Of a stretch of 64,000 nucleotides of DNA, positions 10,229 through 20,850 are shown piece by piece. This stretch comes from Aselliscus stoliczkanus (Eukaryota; Chordata; Mammalia; Chiroptera; Hipposideridae), in NCBI GenBank assembly GCA_033961575.1, contig CM066728.1, positions 102,934,852 to 102,998,851 on the forward strand. Reading direction: 5' to 3'. A program made the position numbers and the translations under genes. Each line of letters opens with the position of its first letter. Position 1 is the first letter of the stretch. The notes below the pieces were generated by a model. The model saw nothing but the letters and a program-made list of their open reading frames with translations, did not search any database and had not been told where the DNA came from.

Positions 10229-10954
10229 AAAGACTTAAATGTAAGACCTGAAACCATAAAAATCCTAAAAGAAAATATAGGGAGTACATTTGCAGACATT
10301 ACCCGGAGCAATATTTTTACTGATACATCCCTACGGGCAAGGGAAGTAAAAGAAAAAATGAACATATGGGATTATATCAGACTTAAAAGTTTTTTCACAA
10401 CAAAAGAAACCATTAATAAAACAAAAAGGAAGCCTACTGAATGGGAGAATATATTTGCCAACGATATATCTGATAAGGGGTTAATATCCAAAATTTATAA
10501 AACACTCATGAAACTCAACACCAAAAAAACAAACAACCCAATTAAAAAATGGGCAGAAGATATGAAGAGACATTTCTCTAAAGAGGGCATACAGATGGCC
10601 AACAGGCATATGAAAAAAAGTTCAACCTCACTGGTCATTAGGGAAATGCAAATAAAAACCACCATGAGATACCACCTCACCCCAGTCAGAATGGCTATCA
10701 TCAACAAATCAACAAACAACAAGTGCTGGCGGGGCTGTGGGGAAAAGGGGACCCTTCTGCACTGTTGGTGGGACTTCAGATTGGTGCAGCCACTATGGAA
10801 GTCAGTATGGAGGTATCTCAAAGAACTGGAAATAGAGCTACCGTTTGACCCAGCAATTCCACTCCTAGGTATTTATCCTGAAAAAACCAAGACACTTATT
10901 CAAAAAAAAGTTATGCACCCCTATATTCATAGCAGCACAATTTACAATAGCTAA
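9890..10954 (+). pseudogene. In-frame SON/L1-ORF2 fusion reading frame (354 codons)
   Basis: A continuous frame runs from the SON start codon across the junction into L1 ORF2. Residues 1-113 are SON and about 115-354 are ORF2 C-terminal sequence starting [10 protein letters not shown]. The ORF2 part includes the C-terminal cysteine-rich segment ([18 protein letters not shown], about residues 281-298), where the last cysteine of the usual C-x3-C-x7-H-x4-C pattern is Phe. The frame shifts near 10905-10920 and ends at 10952-10954. The true ORF2 end continues in another frame and carries a TGA within '...gatgactgaattaag' near 10990. The ORF2 part lacks the endonuclease and reverse transcriptase domains. 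Whether it is transcribed cannot be told from sequence. It is most likely a neutral retropseudogene. Confidence 0.6.
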
Positions 10955-11681
10955 GACTTGGAAACAACCAAAATGCCCATCAGTAGATGACTGAATTAAG
11001 AAACTGTGGTATATTTATACAATGGAGTATTACTCCGCTATAAAGAAGAATGAAATCGTGCCATTTGCAATGATATGGATGGACCTAGAGACTATAATAT
11101 TGAGTGAAATAAGTCAGTCAGAGAAGGACAAATACCATATGATCTCACTCATATGTGGGATCTGAAAAACTGAATGAATGAGCAAAGTAAACAGAAACTG
11201 TCTCATAGATATAGAGGAAAAATCAGGGTTGCTAATTGGGAGGGGGATGGGGATGAGGGAGAAGGGGAAGGGATTAGACAGCAAAAATAGGCAACTACAA
11301 TATTGCTACTGGGATAGGAAAAACAGTTTGGGGAATATAATTAATAATGTTGTAAATATTCTGTGGAATGTCAGATGATCATAGGTCTTGTTAGGGAGAC
11401 CATTTCATGGATGGAGTAGAGGTTTGATCACTGCACTGTATTACTAAAGCAGAGGTGGTATAACTACTGTAATTGAATATATATAGATAGTTACGGGATG
11501 TGGATTATACTGTGGAAGAGAGTCAGAGGAAGAGTAATAGATATATATGATATGGGGGGGAGTGGGGTGGTATATTGGGGGTGGGGGGTTGTCACTTTGA
11601 GGGGTAAAATGTATAACTATTGCACTGTGTTGTACACCTGAAACTAATTTAAAAAATTAAAAAAAATAAATAAATAAAAAT
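10229..11681 (+). mobile_element. L1 LINE, 5'-truncated: ORF2 C-terminal end plus 3' UTR
   Basis: 10229-11165 encodes the last part of ORF2 ([20 protein letters not shown], then [20 protein letters not shown], then [18 protein letters not shown]), with a frameshift and a stop near the end. 11166-11660 is the 3' UTR, with a G-rich tract at 11547-11591 and the terminal 'ttgcactgtgttgtacacctgaaactaattt' seen in Laurasiatherian L1 3' ends. An A-rich tail follows. The 3' UTR type is the same as in the antisense copy at 43318-43770. Confidence 0.9.
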
Positions 11682-11689
11682 AAAATAAT

Positions 11690-13639
11690 TTCACAGACAC
11701 TAACAGTCAGTCCTCTTGAGTTTACCAAAATAACCACATGTAAGATACTTTCTAATTCCCACCAAAGAACTAGTTCATGCATGATTATAAGTAGAGTGCA
11801 GAGTGACAGCCGTCATAGGAGGCAGAGTTACTATCATAATAAATGTGTTTAGTAAGGTACTGATGAGCTCGCTATCTTCAGGAAGACCCCTTAACAAAGC
11901 CTAGAAATGCCCACGGTCAGTATTAATATTTGTTACACACATTGGGATGCTTTGGAGCCATGTCTGACAACAGCTGTGCCCATGGCTGAAGCTGTGGTAC
12001 TTTCTCAGACTTACACCTCCATTTGGCAATCCCTACATATGTCCAGATTCTGGAACTATTTTCGCCTGTAAGAGGTAGGAGAATGCAATTTGGAATTGAA
12101 ATGTCAAATGAAGAGGAGTTGTCCACGTTCCTGCTTTCCGTTTCACATCATGCTTTGTTTTCCTCCCACGTTCTCCTGCTCAATGACAATGCACGCTGCC
12201 CTGACTTCCACTTGAGAAATTCCCAGAGCAAGCTTCTTTGTGCTGTCATAAACATAAGGGGTGAAACACTGGCTGGAAATGTAAACTTGGATCGAGCTTC
12301 CAAAACACAACAGAACAATTGGTGGTCTTGTCGGGTCCAGTCCTTTAATTGGACAAAACCATAGCCTTAACTAGGCTGTACTGTTTATAAGGCTCTTCCC
12401 CACATATAAACGATTTTTAAAAATTATGGGAGACCTACGTTTATAAATGCAATGAGTCTTTGTTTAGAAAAAAGCAATTTATCTGTCTCTTGAATTGTTA
12501 AGCTTTTTCTCTTTTCCTCTTTCCAGCCCAAAGCAAAACAAAGCACAGTTTGGCCTTTTAATTGAAGGTGAGCCACAGTGAACTCGCTCAATGCGAAGGA
12601 AATCTTCAGGGCACTTTAAATCGTTTTGGGGAGAGAGTAATTGTTAGGTCAGCAATGTTGCTTTGTGAGCTACAACTCTTGGAAAATATGTGCTTGTAAG
12701 ACATAGGCTCACATGGGAGTGCACACACATACACATACATGTACACACACATGCACACACGCATGCAGCTTCCAAAGTTTCATCCAATTTTATTAGAAAA
12801 GGATTTCCACCAGGGCTCTGTACCCACTACTTGTACCCTGCTAATTAAGAGATGTGGGATATCCTTGGTTTTTGGGGTGAAAAGCCTTACTGGCAGGAAG
12901 GTCATCCATAAACCCGCATAATGATGGAGCAGAGTAAGGATAACTGAAAATCGTTTGCCTCCATCTGAATATAACTTGGGAGATGTACTAAGTAATATCC
13001 ACTGGGACGGCCGTTCAGAGAAAAAGAAAATAGCATACTTCAGAGAATGAAAATGGCTTTTGGAGACAGGGCTAATTTAGGCCTCTCCAACTTAAGAAAG
13101 TCCTTCTGCCCAGTTTTATGGCCACAGTGAGAAAGGAACAAGATAAATATACAAGGCCACCCACTTTCCCTGTGTGTGTGTTCTTACTGTAAAAATACGT
13201 GTGGCCACACACATACGTGTGCATGTGAGTACATGCACACAAACACACAGAACTCAAAAGTATTTCTTTGTAGTTCGGTCAATTGATTGGTCGAAACAGA
13301 AACAGCCAACAACATAGCCAGGCTGCTGACAGTACAGGCTATTCCAACTCTTTGCTTGAGTTGGTTTCCCTCTCCCTTCTTGCTCGTCTTACCTGCACAC
13401 ATTTTAAGCAAGAAAATATCATTTTCTAATAGGGATAATAGGGATTGTTAACTTGCCAATTCTGGCCATATATATAGTCATAGAAATTGAATCAGGTCCT
13501 AGAAAGACAATGATTTATATATAAATTTTTTTAACATTTGGAAGAAAGCCTCAAATATTTCTTTGATCTTCCACCTTTCATTTTATCACCATCAAAGTGG
13601 AAGTCAGTCACCACGTGTGGTAGGTGCCTTCTGACCTGG
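11690..13639. other. No gene recognised
   Basis: Mostly unassigned. It contains short CA-rich patches at 12721-12765 and 13200-13250. A 113-codon frame at 12023-12364 shows no domain I know. Confidence 0.4.
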
Positions 13640-14215
13640 GTCCCAGTGATCTCACCTTCTGGTATTCACTAACTTGTATAATCCCCTTCTCTCAAGTATG
13701 GACTGTACCTAGTTGCATGCTTCTAAAAAGGAAATTTGGAAAAAAGTGTTAAGACATCACTTTTGAGGCTAGGTTAGAAAAAAGTCTGTGGCTTCCCTCT
13801 TTGTCACTCTCTTTTGCTCTGTCACTTGCTCACCCTGATGAAACAAGATGCTACATGTCAGCTGCCCTATGGGGAGGCCACATGGCAAGAAAATGAGGGA
13901 GGCCTGTAGCTAACTGCTTGTGAGGAACTGAACCTTTCGTCACCAACCTGCAAGGAGATGAATCCAGCCAATAACCGAGTGTGGAGTGGAACCCTCTCAG
14001 TCAATTCTTCAGATGACTGCAGCCCCTCTGACACCTTGATTGCCATTTTGTGAGGTAAGTAGTGTTGTTAGGTAAATAGTGTCAGAGGGCACAGCTAAGC
14101 TGTGCCTGATTCCTGATCCACAGACACTGTGAGATTATAAAAGCTGTTTTTTAAGCCACCAAATTTGGGGGTAATTTGTACACAGCAATCAGTAGCCAAT
14201 ATCATTCTAAAAACA
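13640..14215 (+). repeat. ERVL-MaLR LTR (MLT1-like)
   Basis: Follows the MLT1-type LTR in order: 'acatcacttttgaggctaggtta', 'gtctgtggcttccctctt...ctctcttttgctctg', 'cagctgccctatggggaggccacatggcaag', 'ttcagatgactgcagcccc', 'tgattcctgatccacagacactgtgagattataaa', and the end 'taagccaccaaatttgggggtaatttgt...cagcaatcagtagccaat'. Solo and degraded, with no coding sequence. The left edge is uncertain. Confidence 0.7.
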
Positions 14216-15623
14216 TTCTCCATCATTCCCTGGTATATTGAATATTTTTTTAAAAAAAGTAAACACTCACATATGCAATTTATTACAAGTTTCCTTCCAC
14301 TTTTTTTTTTTTTTTGGGGGGGATGGGTTTTTTAAAATCTCATCACTTGTCTTTCTCTAAAAGAATCTCTTAGATTAACTGTAATTAAAATGTAAAAATG
14401 TTCCCAATGAAATAAGACTGTTTTCAGCAATTGAATTCCTTACTCAGAAAACTGTCTCTTTTTCAACTAACATCTTGAATTTGATATTTTTAACTATCTA
14501 TATTAAATTCATTTGTAAGTAAATTGCGATTCTCCCTCAGCCCTGTTCTGTTTGTTTCTTTCAGTAACAAAGTAATAGATAATCAAGATAAATGTAGTTA
14601 GTTGAATGAGTGATTACCACCTTTTTGGTAAAAAACTAATCCCATGGCATTTATTAGGTAGTTAACTTGAATCAGTATTATACATTTTGGGGGATAGCTG
14701 GTATTTATGAACAGATGATCTTTACTGGGAATAGTCTTTCAAAAATAGATGGGTCTTATGATTTCATTAGTTTAAGGGAATAGGCATATACTCTTGTCCT
14801 CTGCAACCCACTGAAAAATTGTTTCCAGATGTTCAACAAATGACCAAAGGAAGTGGCAATTTGGCCAGCATTGATCTAGGACTTCAGGGAATATACCCAA
14901 GACCACATCTGGGACTTACTGCCCAAATCTTTCCAACAGAAAGGATCCCTCTCTCCTTTCACCACTTGTGAAGTGGTGAGTAAGTTCAAAATGCCCAGTT
15001 TGGGGTTATAAAGCCATTTCTTACAACACCAAAAATTGTTATGCCTATAACTTGTGATGACAAACCAATGTGGGGGAAACCTCATTTGGTAAACAGTCGC
15101 TTTAGAAACCATGAAGTATCTCCTGATCTATTTTCAGTAAGAGTGGGGACAAATTGGTAGTATTTTCTCTTCCTGGGAAAACCCCACAAAAAACTAAAAA
15201 AAAAAAAAAGCAAAAAACAAACAGATCAAAACAAACAAATAAACAAAACCAAATCAAACCTTAAAACTGTCCAGCCACAAATTGAGTGCTTGGGAATATG
15301 CATTCTTTCGATTTCACTGCCCTGTCACAATGGTCTCAGACAGCATCTCTACCAAGACAATTGTTATGCCAGCACTGAAAATGTAGATAAAAAAATATCC
15401 TCATATTTCCTACCTGACCTCAAATGCTTGAAGAGTACACCCTGACATGTGAATGATAAATGTGAAAAGGATGGTTTTAATTACACTGAAGAAGTTTGCA
15501 CCTGTTGAGAGTTGGCTGCCATCTTGAAAGATGAGATCATTCATTGATGTTTTTTTTTTTTTAATGACCGGACTGACAGATCAGAAAATCATTCGGTTTA
15601 TAACACATATTTTAATAAAAATA
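14216..15623. other. No gene recognised
   Basis: AT-rich. T run at 14303-14315 and A-rich tract at 15197-15250. No supportable gene. Confidence 0.45.
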
Positions 15624-15753
15624 CTGGGGGTGCCAAAAAAATGTATACACACGACTTGTATTAATCTTTTGTTATTGGTACATATTGAGTATTACAATTT
15701 TAATACAATTTTTTTCTTTCTTAAAATGTATATACTTTTTTTGGCACCCTCTG
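15624..15753 (+). mobile_element. Mariner-family MITE (130 bp)
   Basis: Ends CTGGGGGTGCC...GGCACCCTCTG with TA on both sides (15622-15623 and 15754-15755). It is almost only the two terminal regions of the 629-1206 element: the left end runs into the shared right-hand segment 'cgacttgtattaatcttttgttattggtacatattgagtattacaattttaataca'. No transposase sequence is left. Confidence 0.88.
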
Positions 15754-15755
15754 TA

Positions 15756-16719
15756 TGCTATTTTTCAACATGAATTTCTGGGATTGGAGCTATATTAGGC
15801 TTCGAAAAAACTGCCTTGCATCCTGAGTCCATATTCATGTTATTCTACTCTGCAAACTCAATAGTTTCACCTTAGCTTAGCCTTAGAGATTTGATCAAGG
15901 AAAAATAACCAGTTCTGTGACCACAGAGTAAGGTTTTCTTCTAATAGAGAATATATTAAGAAGAGACTGACTTACTACACTAAACACCATTTGACTTCAC
16001 AGGATTCATTGCTTGTGTCTCCTTCCTGGGAGCATTGATGTATTTCTGATTCTGTAGAGTGATTTTTCGCAGGACTGAAATGTGGGTTTTCTAGAAATCT
16101 GGGCTGTTTATGAAGAATGGGGGAGATGGTTTGATTCCTGATCATGAGAAGGGACATTTCCTGCCTCATGTGACCACACCTTAGACAAGACACGCACAGG
16201 GAAAGCTCTGCATTCTGACACAGCCTAACTGGGTCCCACAGGAGTGCTTTGTGGGACTCCTGGCCCGGGCTCTTCAGGTGTGGGTATGTTGTCTCTGATG
16301 GGTCACTGAGACTAGAAGCAGTAGATGACCTGCCGTGAGCGCTTCCTGTCTGTCTTGTGGGAGCTCATGCTTGATAGGGAGCTCCACTTTCTCTGCGAGG
16401 CAGGACAGAGACATCCCTGGAATTTAAGTCTCAGTGAAGTACTATGAATATTTTGATAGAGAATTACATGATCTCTTCAAAAAAGTAAAAGGAGTAACAA
16501 TGAACTTGCTCAATTTTGGAAACAATGATTACAACGAATCCAGCAAAATGATAAAACCCTCTAGTTTGCAAACCACTGTTTTTCAAAAATGGTTTTTAGT
16601 TTACTCAGAAAAATAGTGAAATCGGCCAAATAAAGGACAAATCTGACAACTATTAAGTTACCTCCTGTCTGCCCTTATGTAGGGCTTCCATGCAAGAAGG
16701 TAGCATGGTTTACTCTTGG
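15756..16719. other. No gene recognised
   Basis: No supportable exon. Several short open frames on both strands lack any recognisable domain. Confidence 0.45.
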
Positions 16720-16900
16720 TGGGTAAGAGTAAAATTTCTGGAAACACACTGCTTGGAAAGTTACTTAATCTCTCTGTTGATTAGTTTTCTCATCTGCAAT
16801 ATGGGAATAGAAATAGTACCAACTCATAGAGTAGTAATGAGCTTAAATGAGCACCACAATAGAGATAGGCAGAAGGATTGAATAAGTGTTCCGTATATTA
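16720..16900 (+). repeat. MIR SINE
   Basis: 'gaaagttacttaatctctctgttgattagttttctcatctgcaatatggg' and 'accaactcatagagtagtaatgagcttaaatgagcac' follow the MIR core and 3' region. Confidence 0.72.
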
Positions 16901-18439
16901 TTATTAAATGAAAATATAAAATTTTCCTGGCCTACATGAGTCAGAATTTATTTTACTAAGCACATATTACAAACCTAGTTGTTTACATTGTAAGAAGTAG
17001 TGCTTTTCACATTCTATGTTAAAGGACCAGTTTTTTCTTTCCAATCCATCCTAGACCAATATTTTTGCAAAATTAATAAAAATGAATTACAAGTAAAATG
17101 AAATAAACATAGAATAAAGATATATAAGACCTAAGCCTCAACTGCTGTGTCAAATGTTTCTGAAAGCTTCTCTCGATTTCTGTACTTGTCCCTTTGCGTC
17201 TGGTCACACGGTTCACAGATGGGCACCTGTCGGAAGACACCCCTTGCCCCCTGCCTCTGGAGTAACACTGCTGTAGAGGACAGTTGGTTTTCTTTAGGAT
17301 TGTTGTACATCTGCACCTTTTTGTGTGTTGGGGAACCTCCCCTCCTCCTGAGGTGGCAGCCCCCTCTAACTCAGGTGTCCCCAGACTTGGAATGGAAGCT
17401 ACATCTGAAAAGCAGAGAGAGCACAGAGTCAAGTCCAGGAAGTGCTCATGACAGCAGCAGCAGTGGCCTCCATCTCCAGAGGCGAGAGCCGCGTGATTCT
17501 GAGAAGCCGCCGGGAGGTGTCCGTGGGTGCAGCCCTCCAGCAGCGGGCATCCTGCCATGACTGGTCCACTGCCCTGTGGGAGATCCCGGACCTCACTTTC
17601 AGGGTCCCCTGGAGAGTTAGTGAGCTTCTTAGAACATTCTCTTCATGAGTTCTTTCTGCTGAAATTAGCCAGTAGATTTATATTGCTTAAAACTAAGAAC
17701 CCTGAGTAATTCACATGGAATTATAAGACAAAGTCAGGAAGCTGGGTTGTCCTAGCATTTGGCATCTCATCGACTCTGGCCACCCTGTGGCTGTTTAGAA
17801 ACATATTTTGGTTTTCCTTTGGTATCACTAATTGTATTATTATCTCATTACTAACCCCAGGTCTACTGACTTCTTTTTCATCTCGTTTCTTACACTATAG
17901 TCGTTCGTGTAAAGACACCCTTCGGTTCAGTTCTAAAATCAATGAACGCTTTGTACTACATTCTGACAAACAAGTGACATGGGCCAGGAGATAGGCCTCA
18001 TGTCATAATGATGACAGAAATTGGTTTTTCCAGGGTGTGCTTTTCTACACTGGGGGAATTTATACTGGGAATTCCCTCTTTTCTGGTCTTATGCAAAAAT
18101 GTAGCCCTGCAAAGCTAATTTCTCATGTAGGAGACAGCTCAGTGACATTTAATGGATGACAGAAGTCTTTTTCTGCCTGGTCGATAAAGAACCTCTCTAA
18201 CCCTTAGGGAGGCACACCCCCCCCCCCCTTCATCACTGGGCGCATTCAGATGCTGTCTAGGTATCTTTTAGGAAAGCTCTAGATTTAGAAAGGAAGGAGA
18301 TTAGGCCTGAGGAGTCCTTTCCCCCTCTTAACTCTGGGAAGCTGCTGTCCTCCAAGTTTCCTTCTGGCTGTTAGGAATACCAAGCTTCTTATTTGATTAG
18401 CTGACACACTTTACATCAGCCTGTTTCCTCACATGCAAG
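16901..18439. other. Unassigned; GC-richer block at 17140-17640
   Basis: 17140-17640 is more GC-rich than its surroundings and has overlapping open frames: 161 codons on the minus strand (17073-17558) and 137 on the plus strand (17147-17560). Neither shows a domain, and the two frames probably reflect low stop density. It might be part of a non-coding transcript, but I have no evidence. C run at 18217-18229. Confidence 0.35.
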
Positions 18440-18647
18440 GACCCAGCAAACTGTGCCTGCATTCCTGACCCACAGAGACAAGGAGAGAATAAATGTGTCT
18501 TTCCCCCCAGCTTTACTGAGGTATATATGACAAAAATGTTGTATATATTTAAGATGTACAGCATGATGTTGTAATATACCTATACAGTAATGTTTATACC
18601 TATACCATTAAGCTAATTAACATATCCATCACTTCACCTAGTTATGA

Positions 18648-18693
<46 letters not shown>

Positions 18694-18780
18694 GAGAATA
18701 TTTAAGATAACTCAGTGTGTACTGTTTTAAGTCATTAAGTCACGGGGTAATTTGTCACACAGCAATAGATAACTAATACA
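18440..18780 (+). repeat. MLT1-like LTR 3' part, split by an L1 insertion
   Basis: 18440-18500 reads 'cagcaaactgtgcctgcattcctgacccacagagacaagg...aataaatgtgt' and 18720-18780 reads 'actgttttaagtcattaagtcacggggtaatttgtcacacagcaatagataactaataca'. Together they are a MaLR LTR 3' end. The gap at 18503-18715 is L1-type sequence plus a GT tract, so the LTR was there first. Confidence 0.7.
18503..18715 (-). mobile_element. L1 3'-end fragment (antisense) nested in the LTR, with (GT)n
   Basis: 'ccagctttactgaggtatatatgacaaaa', 'atatttaagatgtacagcatgatgttgtaatatacctatacagt' and 'aagctaattaacatatccatcacttcacctagttatgattt' match antisense mammalian L1M 3' ends, followed by (GT)21 at 18651-18692 and 'ttgagaatatttaagat'. 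The GT tract grew within the L1 'tttgtgtgtg' motif. Confidence 0.7.
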
Positions 18781-19202
18781 CATGGCCACTCTGGTGATAA
18801 ATACTATGGGAAAAAAATAAAGCATGAAAGAGCACTAGAAAATGATGGGGATCAGAGTGAAGGAAAGAGCTGAAATACTGAATAGTGTTACCAAGGAAGG
18901 CCTCACTGAGAAGGGTCCATTAAATAGAGACTTGAGGTTGGTGGGGGCAGGGGGAGTCATCCTTCTAGGCAGAGGTCATGGAAATGCAATGGGGCAGAAA
19001 GAAAAGTTCTCATGGGTCAAGCATACGTTGAGTGCTTTCCCTGTATTTTCTCAGGCTATCCACACAGAAGCCTGAGATAGGCATGGGATTATATCCACGT
19101 ACAGATGGGACCCTCAGGTTTAGCACTCCAAGAATAAACTACCATAGTATTGAGGCTGGGCACATAATACAGATCTGTTGAGTTCAAGTCCATGCCAGAG
19201 TG
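18781..19202. other. Unassigned, possible MIR-like patch
   Basis: 19050-19190 has 'ctatccacacagaagcctgagataggc...tacagatgggaccctcaggttt', which resembles an antisense MIR. The rest is unassigned. Confidence 0.35.
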
Positions 19203-19440
19203 TGTGCATTCATTTCCTATTGCTGCTATACCAAATGGCCACAGATTTAAAGGCTTAAATAATGCAAATGTATTCTCTTACAGTTTTGTAAGTCAGAATT
19301 CCAACACGTTCTCACCGGGCCAAGATCAAGGAGTCCGTAGGGCTGCACGCCTTCCTGGATGTTCTTGGGGAGATGGGTTTCATTGCTTATTCAGTTTGTG
19401 GGCAGAAGCCAGTTCTCCCGTGTTGTAGGACTTTGGTTTT
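19203..19440 (-). repeat. MaLR LTR fragment
   Basis: 'cattcatttcctattgctgctataccaaatggccacagatttaaaggcttaaataatgcaaatgtattctcttacagttttgtaagtcagaa' is the antisense 3' end of a MaLR-type LTR. The rest toward 19440 is degraded. Confidence 0.5.
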
Positions 19441-19507
19441 CAGATTTGGGGTCCTGGCATAATTAGGAATATAAGGAGACTATCAAATATTTTGTTTTGT
19501 TATTTCC

Positions 19508-19640
19508 AAAACTTTTCGTTGTTGTGGTTTTTTTTTGAGGGCAGTGTCACTGACCCTCATATGTGGGACCCGAACCGGGGCCGCTGGCTTCCCAAGTCAG
19601 CGCTTAACCACCACGTCAATCGGCCGACCCAAAACTTTTC
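19508..19640 (-). mobile_element. tRNA-derived SINE, short form
   Basis: Head-only SINE on the minus strand (19537-19630). On that strand it reads GGGTCGGCCGATTGACGTGG, then TGGTTAAGCGCTGAC and the B box GGTTCGGGTCC. The tail is the T run before it. A 10-bp TSD, AAAACTTTTC, lies at 19508-19517 and 19631-19640. Same short form as 2549-2732. Confidence 0.88.
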
Positions 19641-20726
19641 ATTTTTAGCTTACAAATGTCAAGAAATGTCCTCTGGCCATGCTGCTTGCTTCACTTCCTT
19701 CTTGTATCACTTAGCAAAGAAGTCCAATGAGGCCAGGTTACCAATGAAGAACTCTGATTGAGTCTTGCACATGATAGCAATAGATCCTAGCTTTAGTGAT
19801 AACACTTAACTCTTTGGGTAGTTGAGTTAATTTTACTTTCAGATGAGCCTATTCAATGGAGGATGCTGCTGAAATGGGCCACCCTGCCACACTGAATGGC
19901 AGCTGGAAGGGATGAGAATGAACAATGGGAGGAGAGAAATGCCTAGTTAGAGTGGAAGGTGAGGAGCGCTGACCTGCAGCAGAAAGGAACCTCGGCTCCA
20001 CCAGTCTGGCTGCTGGGAAGCCATGTACTTCCCAACCTGGAGCCTGTCCCTATGCTCCGTTCTATGCCACATCCAGTTGACATGGCTGCTCATTCTCATC
20101 TAAAAATGCCCCTGGGGATTCCAGCATGTTTTCGGATGTGAGTATCAGTGGGTTTTGGGAGCATGATCTGAAAGTGTGTGTGTACCCTCTGCACAGAGAT
20201 AACTAGGTTGATGATAATCCCCACATGTTACATATGGCAAAAGTTTAAAACAGTGATCTGTTCTACTAAGATTTCCCAAAGGCACTGCCAGGTGGCAGGC
20301 TGTCTACTCTAAACTAGGTCTGATTGTATTCGCTCTCTGGTACCAGTGCCAATAAGCAGTAAAAACCCAAGGGTGGAAAGCCAGAAAGAGAAGCCATAAA
20401 AGGACTGAGAAAATCCCCAATAATTAAGGATTTCCAGTATTAATCTTTTCCATTTGGAGCATGTGCTTTCCAGTTATCACTATTTTTAGAGCCCATTTTT
20501 ATTGAAGAAAAAGGAGTGTTGATATCATTGCTTTTACCAGAGAGTACAGAGTTCTGTTCACATAAATCAAGGCAGAAATTTGATGATTGCCAGGCTAGTT
20601 TGACCCACATGGACTTAGTTTTAAAAATATCTACATGGAAACTTTGGAGAGTGGTGGATGTGATCTCATTTTGATGACAAAATTCTTACTGCTCACCATT
20701 GTTTCTGTGTTGCTGTTATCTGGAAG
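19641..20726. other. No gene recognised
   Basis: Unassigned sequence with no supportable exon or repeat. Confidence 0.45.
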
Positions 20727-20850
20727 CCCCATCATTGATCTCCCAAGTCTAGAATGAGGATGGGTGCCCCATCGCTGCTATTTCACTGACTAGAGTGAGG
20801 ATGGGTGCTCATCACTGATCTTCCACTGAGTAAAATTTAGGTGGGTGTTG
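20727..20850 (+). repeat. Degenerate tandem repeat, about 41-bp period, three copies
   Basis: 'agaatgaggatgggtgccccatcgctgctatttcactga' is followed at a 41-bp offset by 'agagtgaggatgggtgctcatcactgatcttccactga' and then by a weaker third copy ending 'aatttaggtgggtg'. Confidence 0.65.

Larger units (their letters stand above)
9854..11689 (+). mobile_element. Chimeric retrocopy: SON mRNA 5' end fused to L1 3' end, one insertion
   Basis: One insertion is bounded by the TSD AAAATAAT at 9854-9861 and 11682-11689, preceded on the left by TT. This gives the L1 endonuclease target TT/AAAA. The left part (9862 to about 10228) is spliced SON cDNA sequence. The right part (about 10229-11681) is the 3' third of an L1 with its 3' UTR and an A-rich tail. 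A single TSD pair outside both parts argues for one event. The inferred order is: reverse transcription of an L1 RNA from its tail, a jump to SON mRNA in an A-rich stretch shared by both (near 10222-10232), and copying to the SON 5' end. The alternative of two separate insertions would need a second TSD at the junction, and I see none. Confidence 0.85.

Noticed and set aside
9890..10954. Functional SON gene
   Set aside because: It has no introns, stops after 113 SON codons, continues into L1 and is bounded by an L1-type TSD.
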